Below are positions 61,687 to 64,000 of a stretch of DNA of 64,000 nucleotides, piece after piece. A program made the position numbers and the translations under genes. The notes under the pieces were generated by a model. That model was not told the DNA's origin. It saw only the letters and a list, made by a program, of their open reading frames with translations, and did not search any database. The first letter of the stretch is position 1. Each line of letters starts with the position of its first letter. The stretch comes from Bradyrhizobium sp. dw_411 (GTDB lineage Bacteria > Pseudomonadota > Alphaproteobacteria > Rhizobiales > Xanthobacteraceae). The stretch is taken from the NCBI RefSeq assembly GCF_018449695.1, contig NZ_JAAVUY010000004.1, forward strand, positions 124,001-188,000. Direction: 5' to 3'.

Positions 61687-64000
61687 TCAACCTTGTAGTT
61701 CATTCTTCGACTCGGATGGTTCGTGCGCCTCCGGGTCCGTACCACCGAGGCTCTCCCAAAGAAGGCGGTAGAGAATTGCCAACCGATCCGCGCGCGATCC
61801 TTCCAGAACCGAATTGATTTTCGAAATCGCTCGCCCCATCCGCTCTTCCTCTTCTGGGGTGGTTTCAATTACTCGCGCGACCTCTCGTCCGTCTGCTAGC
61901 GTTATTCCAATTCTTACGGCCGTCTTTGCCGGCTCGGGACCGCTTGCAAATGCCGTAGCTTCGACGCGCAGGAAAGTTTCGCCTAACAGCGCAATGTCGG
62001 TTTGCCATGTCGATAAATCTGCCGCAGTCCATTTCGCGGGCGGCTTACTGACCACCACGCTTGCAAGAGACTCGATCCAGGCATCAGGCGTAAGGCCCGG
62101 ATCTCGCAGACGAAGGGAAAACGTCCGGATGCGAGTTTCTCGTACGGCAAGCGACACCCGAGCGGCTCGATAGGCCAACTTTGCTCGGTCAAAGTTACCC
62201 TCGCCGGCCGAGAGGTGGCGGCCGACGTCGCTGGCAATCGCCACCAGCAGGGCCGGATAGGTATCGCGAAGCGTGTCTGTAGCGGACCTTAGCGTCGAGA
62301 CGAATGCCTCTATTTCCTTGGTATCGCGCTTACCGTCCGGATCGAACGGCTTGATCCCGCACGCTTCGGGAAGTTGATGGAAGATCAGGCGCGACGGATC
62401 CTGGCCGGTCAGGAGGCAGTCGCGCACCTTTATGGCGACGCCATCGATTTGCGATGATCGTCGCGTGAAGTCCGGCAGTTGGGCCGCAAATGTGCACAGA
62501 GGCCCCACAACATCGAGCAGATCCGAATTCCGACTCTGCGGCTTTGAAGCAGAGAAACAGTCGAGCAGTCTCCGAAACACCTCCGCCCGAACCCCCACGA
62601 CGCGACAGAGCTGGCATTCGAATGCTTCTGGTTGCTTGGTCAACCGGAGGAAGTCAGACGGCCCGAACTTATGCAGAAAAGTCCCGTTCTCATATACGGC
62701 AATCTCGTGAGACCTCGTGCTCAGTACGATGGCGAGCAAGAGCGGTGATACACCGTCGCGCACTCCAAAGGGTTGTGCGCGCAGTTCAGCAAAGAGCCTG
62801 TCAACGCCAATTCTTCCACCTTTTGCTGACTCGAGGACGTTCATGATCTTTGAAATGGCCGGACGAAGCCGCAGCGGGTCCCGGTCATCTGGCGGCTCAT
62901 CGATAAAGAAGCGGCCTTTCTCCTCCCTATGAATATGCCCCGTCGACAGTACCGACAAGTACATCGACTTCTCCGGCGGAGCGCGGTCCTCATCTATTCC
63001 CAGCATTCTTCTGTCGGCGAAAAGAAAAATGCCTTCAATGAGGCGCATCCGCGCCGCAGCGGCGGCCGTGCTGAGAGCGTTCCTATTGAGCAGCTCGTTC
63101 ATCACAATCGGCGCCTTCGTGTAAAGGTCGTCGCAGACCAACGAAATTACGCCGGCCAGTTGTCGGCCTCGAGACACATCGACTGGATCGCCCGCTCTCC
63201 AGAGCTTGGCTTCTGACGCTAGCACGGAGCGCAGACCGATCGCGGCCTCAAGATTGGCTGCAAGGCGGTTTGACGAATTCCGAACCTGACGTTCCGCCAC
63301 CGTGAGGGTGCCCGTCGTGCTGCCGCCGTTGCCGGCATCGTGGCCTACAGTCACAGCTCCGGTTGCGTTCAGACTTGTCCCCTGGCCTGCGATAGACGCT
63401 GTTCCGGTGCCGCCGTTCCAGCCAACTTCGAGGCCGGTGAGAGAAGCCTGGCCGCCGCTGCCCATATTCAGATTGCCAGTCGCACCGGCATTGTAGCCTA
63501 GAACCAGAGTCGTGCCCCTGAACGCGCCGCCAGTGGTGATATTCACCGTACCAGCGCCGGTGGTGCCGGCTCCGCCAAGACCACCAAAACCCGCCAGCGT
63601 CTCACCTGCCGTCTGCGTGACGATCGCATTATTTGCAATATTCAACGTGCCTGTGCCGGCCTGTTCGCCGAGCGTGAAGTTGTTCCCGATTGTGAAGCCC
63701 GACCCTTGGCCGGTGACGGTAACCGTTCCCGTTCCCCCCTGACCGACCTGGCCGACGCCTCCAAAACTCGCAACGCCGCCGTTGGAAATCGTCAAGCTGT
63801 TCGCGCCGGACGAACTGAAGCCTACGACCAGGTTGCCGCTGGCGGTCAAGCTCGAACCAGCGCCGTCGATCGTGCCGGTGCCGAGCGCACCGCCGTCGCC
63901 GATCGAGACATTTACCGCCGTAACTGTGCCGCCGGAGAGGATATTGAGCGTCCCGGTCGCACCGGAGATCTGCGCGACATAGATGCTGTTTCCAACGTTG
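61687..64000 (-). CDS. Fused frame: autotransporter-like repeats joined to the C-terminal half of a large defence-type protein
   Basis: One open frame runs from the window edge to the stop at 61687. About 63300-64000 encodes Gly/Thr-rich beta-helix repeats of autotransporter passengers. From about 63290 the composition changes to a soluble alpha-rich protein of about 530 residues: NELLNRNALSTAAAAARMRLIEG, PPEKSMYLSVLSTGHIHR, RIGVDRLFAELRAQPFGV, LLLAIVLSTRSHEIAVYENGTF and FECQLCRVVGV. That half resembles the C-termini of large (over 1000-residue) P-loop ATPases of defence islands, from memory. Its expected ATPase N-terminus is absent, so the product is probably not functional. A GAATTC lies at the junction (63275-63280), so an assembly or cloning artefact is worth excluding. 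Confidence 0.65.
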   Translation of the reverse strand, partial: NVGNSIYVAQISGATGTLNILSGGTVTAVNVSIGDGGALGTGTIDGAGSSLTASGNLVVGFSSSGANSLTISNGGVASFGGVGQVGQGGTGTVTVTGQGSGFTIGNNFTLGEQAGTGTLNIANNAIVTQTAGETLAGFGGLGGAGTTGAGTVNITTGGAFRGTTLVLGYNAGATGNLNMGSGGQASLTGLEVGWNGGTGTASIAGQGTSLNATGAVTVGHDAGNGGSTTGTLTVAERQVRNSSNRLAANLEAAIGLRSVLASEAKLWRAGDPVDVSRGRQLAGVISLVCDDLYTKAPIVMNELLNRNALSTAAAAARMRLIEGIFLFADRRMLGIDEDRAPPEKSMYLSVLSTGHIHREEKGRFFIDEPPDDRDPLRLRPAISKIMNVLESAKGGRIGVDRLFAELRAQPFGVRDGVSPLLLAIVLSTRSHEIAVYENGTFLHKFGPSDFLRLTKQPEAFECQLCRVVGVRAEVFRRLLDCFSASKPQSRNSDLLDVVGPLCTFAAQLPDFTRRSSQIDGVAIKVRDCLLTGQDPSRLIFHQLPEACGIKPFDPDGKRDTKEIEAFVSTLRSATDTLRDTYPALLVAIASDVGRHLSAGEGNFDRAKLAYRAARVSLAVRETRIRTFSLRLRDPGLTPDAWIESLASVVVSKPPAKWTAADLSTWQTDIALLGETFLRVEATAFASGPEPAKTAVRIGITLADGREVARVIETTPEEEERMGRAISKINSVLEGSRADRLAILYRLLWESLGGTDPEAHEPSESKNELQG
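63301..64000 (-). repeat. Autotransporter passenger beta-helix repeats (partial)
   Basis: About 230 codons of repeating Gly/Thr/Asn units such as GTGTLNIANNAIV, GAGTVNITTGGAF and GTGTASIAGQGTSL, of roughly 35-40 residues each. This is the autotransporter-associated beta-strand repeat pattern. No C-terminal barrel follows: the frame continues directly into the soluble defence-type sequence. Confidence 0.8.

Noticed and set aside
1..64000. CRISPR arrays, rRNA genes, insertion sequences with transposase
   Set aside because: No regularly spaced repeats, no rRNA-like sequence and no transposase motifs were seen.

Overview
The window looks like chromosome of a high-GC alphaproteobacterium of the Bradyrhizobium / Rhodopseudomonas / Afipia group (family Nitrobacteraceae). 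The evidence is the dusB(nifR3)-ntrB-ntrC-ntrY-ntrX-hfq-hflX order, the fused ispDF gene, popZ next to valS, and intergenic palindromic repeats (cgtcattgcgag...ctcgcaatgacg; tcatggttcgag...accatga) that I associate with this group. The organism name is an inference from gene order and protein similarity.

Region 1 (1-18.9 kb) is core genome: the N-terminal part of queC, mazG, an iron-acquisition cassette (TonB-dependent receptor, PepSY membrane protein, small membrane protein), then on the minus strand hflX, hfq and the two nitrogen-regulation two-component pairs ntrY/ntrX and ntrB/ntrC with dusB at the head. On the plus strand follow ispDF and a cinA/pncC-type gene. A RatA/Coq10-like gene and lipA run back on the minus strand, and an AAG-type DNA glycosylase completes the block. 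Region 2 (18.8-36.6 kb) holds an interspersed-repeat block, a CoA-transferase / enoyl-CoA hydratase operon with a divergent AraC regulator, fumarylacetoacetase, a DUF302 protein, actP-type symporter with its DUF485 partner, an L,D-transpeptidase with an apparent degenerate second domain, a Tat-exported GH1 beta-glucosidase divergent from a GH17 membrane glucan enzyme, then valS and popZ. Region 3 (36.9-39.9 kb) holds tolC, a pcm-like methyltransferase, a small gene and tRNA-Asn(GTT).

Region 4 (39.8-49.5 kb) looks acquired. A large serine recombinase ends inside the tRNA-Asn gene on the opposite strand. It is followed by a small unknown gene, a higBA toxin-antitoxin pair with a clear palindromic operator, two LysR-linked metabolic units (MFS plus aldo/keto reductase; aldehyde dehydrogenase), and a scar where a truncated alpha/beta hydrolase runs into the tail of a response-regulator receiver domain. 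Region 5 (49.6-56.2 kb) holds a Ku NHEJ gene with a small divergent gene, a non-canonical NRAMP-family transporter, a glycine-zipper stress-type protein, an SRPBCC-like protein, an alpha/beta hydrolase divergent from a LysR regulator, and a small unknown gene.

Region 6 (56.5-64 kb, minus strand) is the most interesting part. It is a compact operon-like set: the C-terminal half of a large protein resembling ATPases of defence islands, a PP-loop PAPS-reductase/DndC-like protein with Cys pairs, a 795-residue protein carrying two GHKL ATPase modules (MutL/HSP90-like N-terminus, histidine-kinase-like C-terminus), and a 631-residue protein with a receiver-like N-terminus and an unknown C-terminus. 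The last two genes overlap by four bases. I read it as a candidate phosphosignalling, sulfur- or nucleotide-chemistry defence system. Its first gene appears broken: it is fused in frame to autotransporter-type beta-helix repeats that run off the window end.
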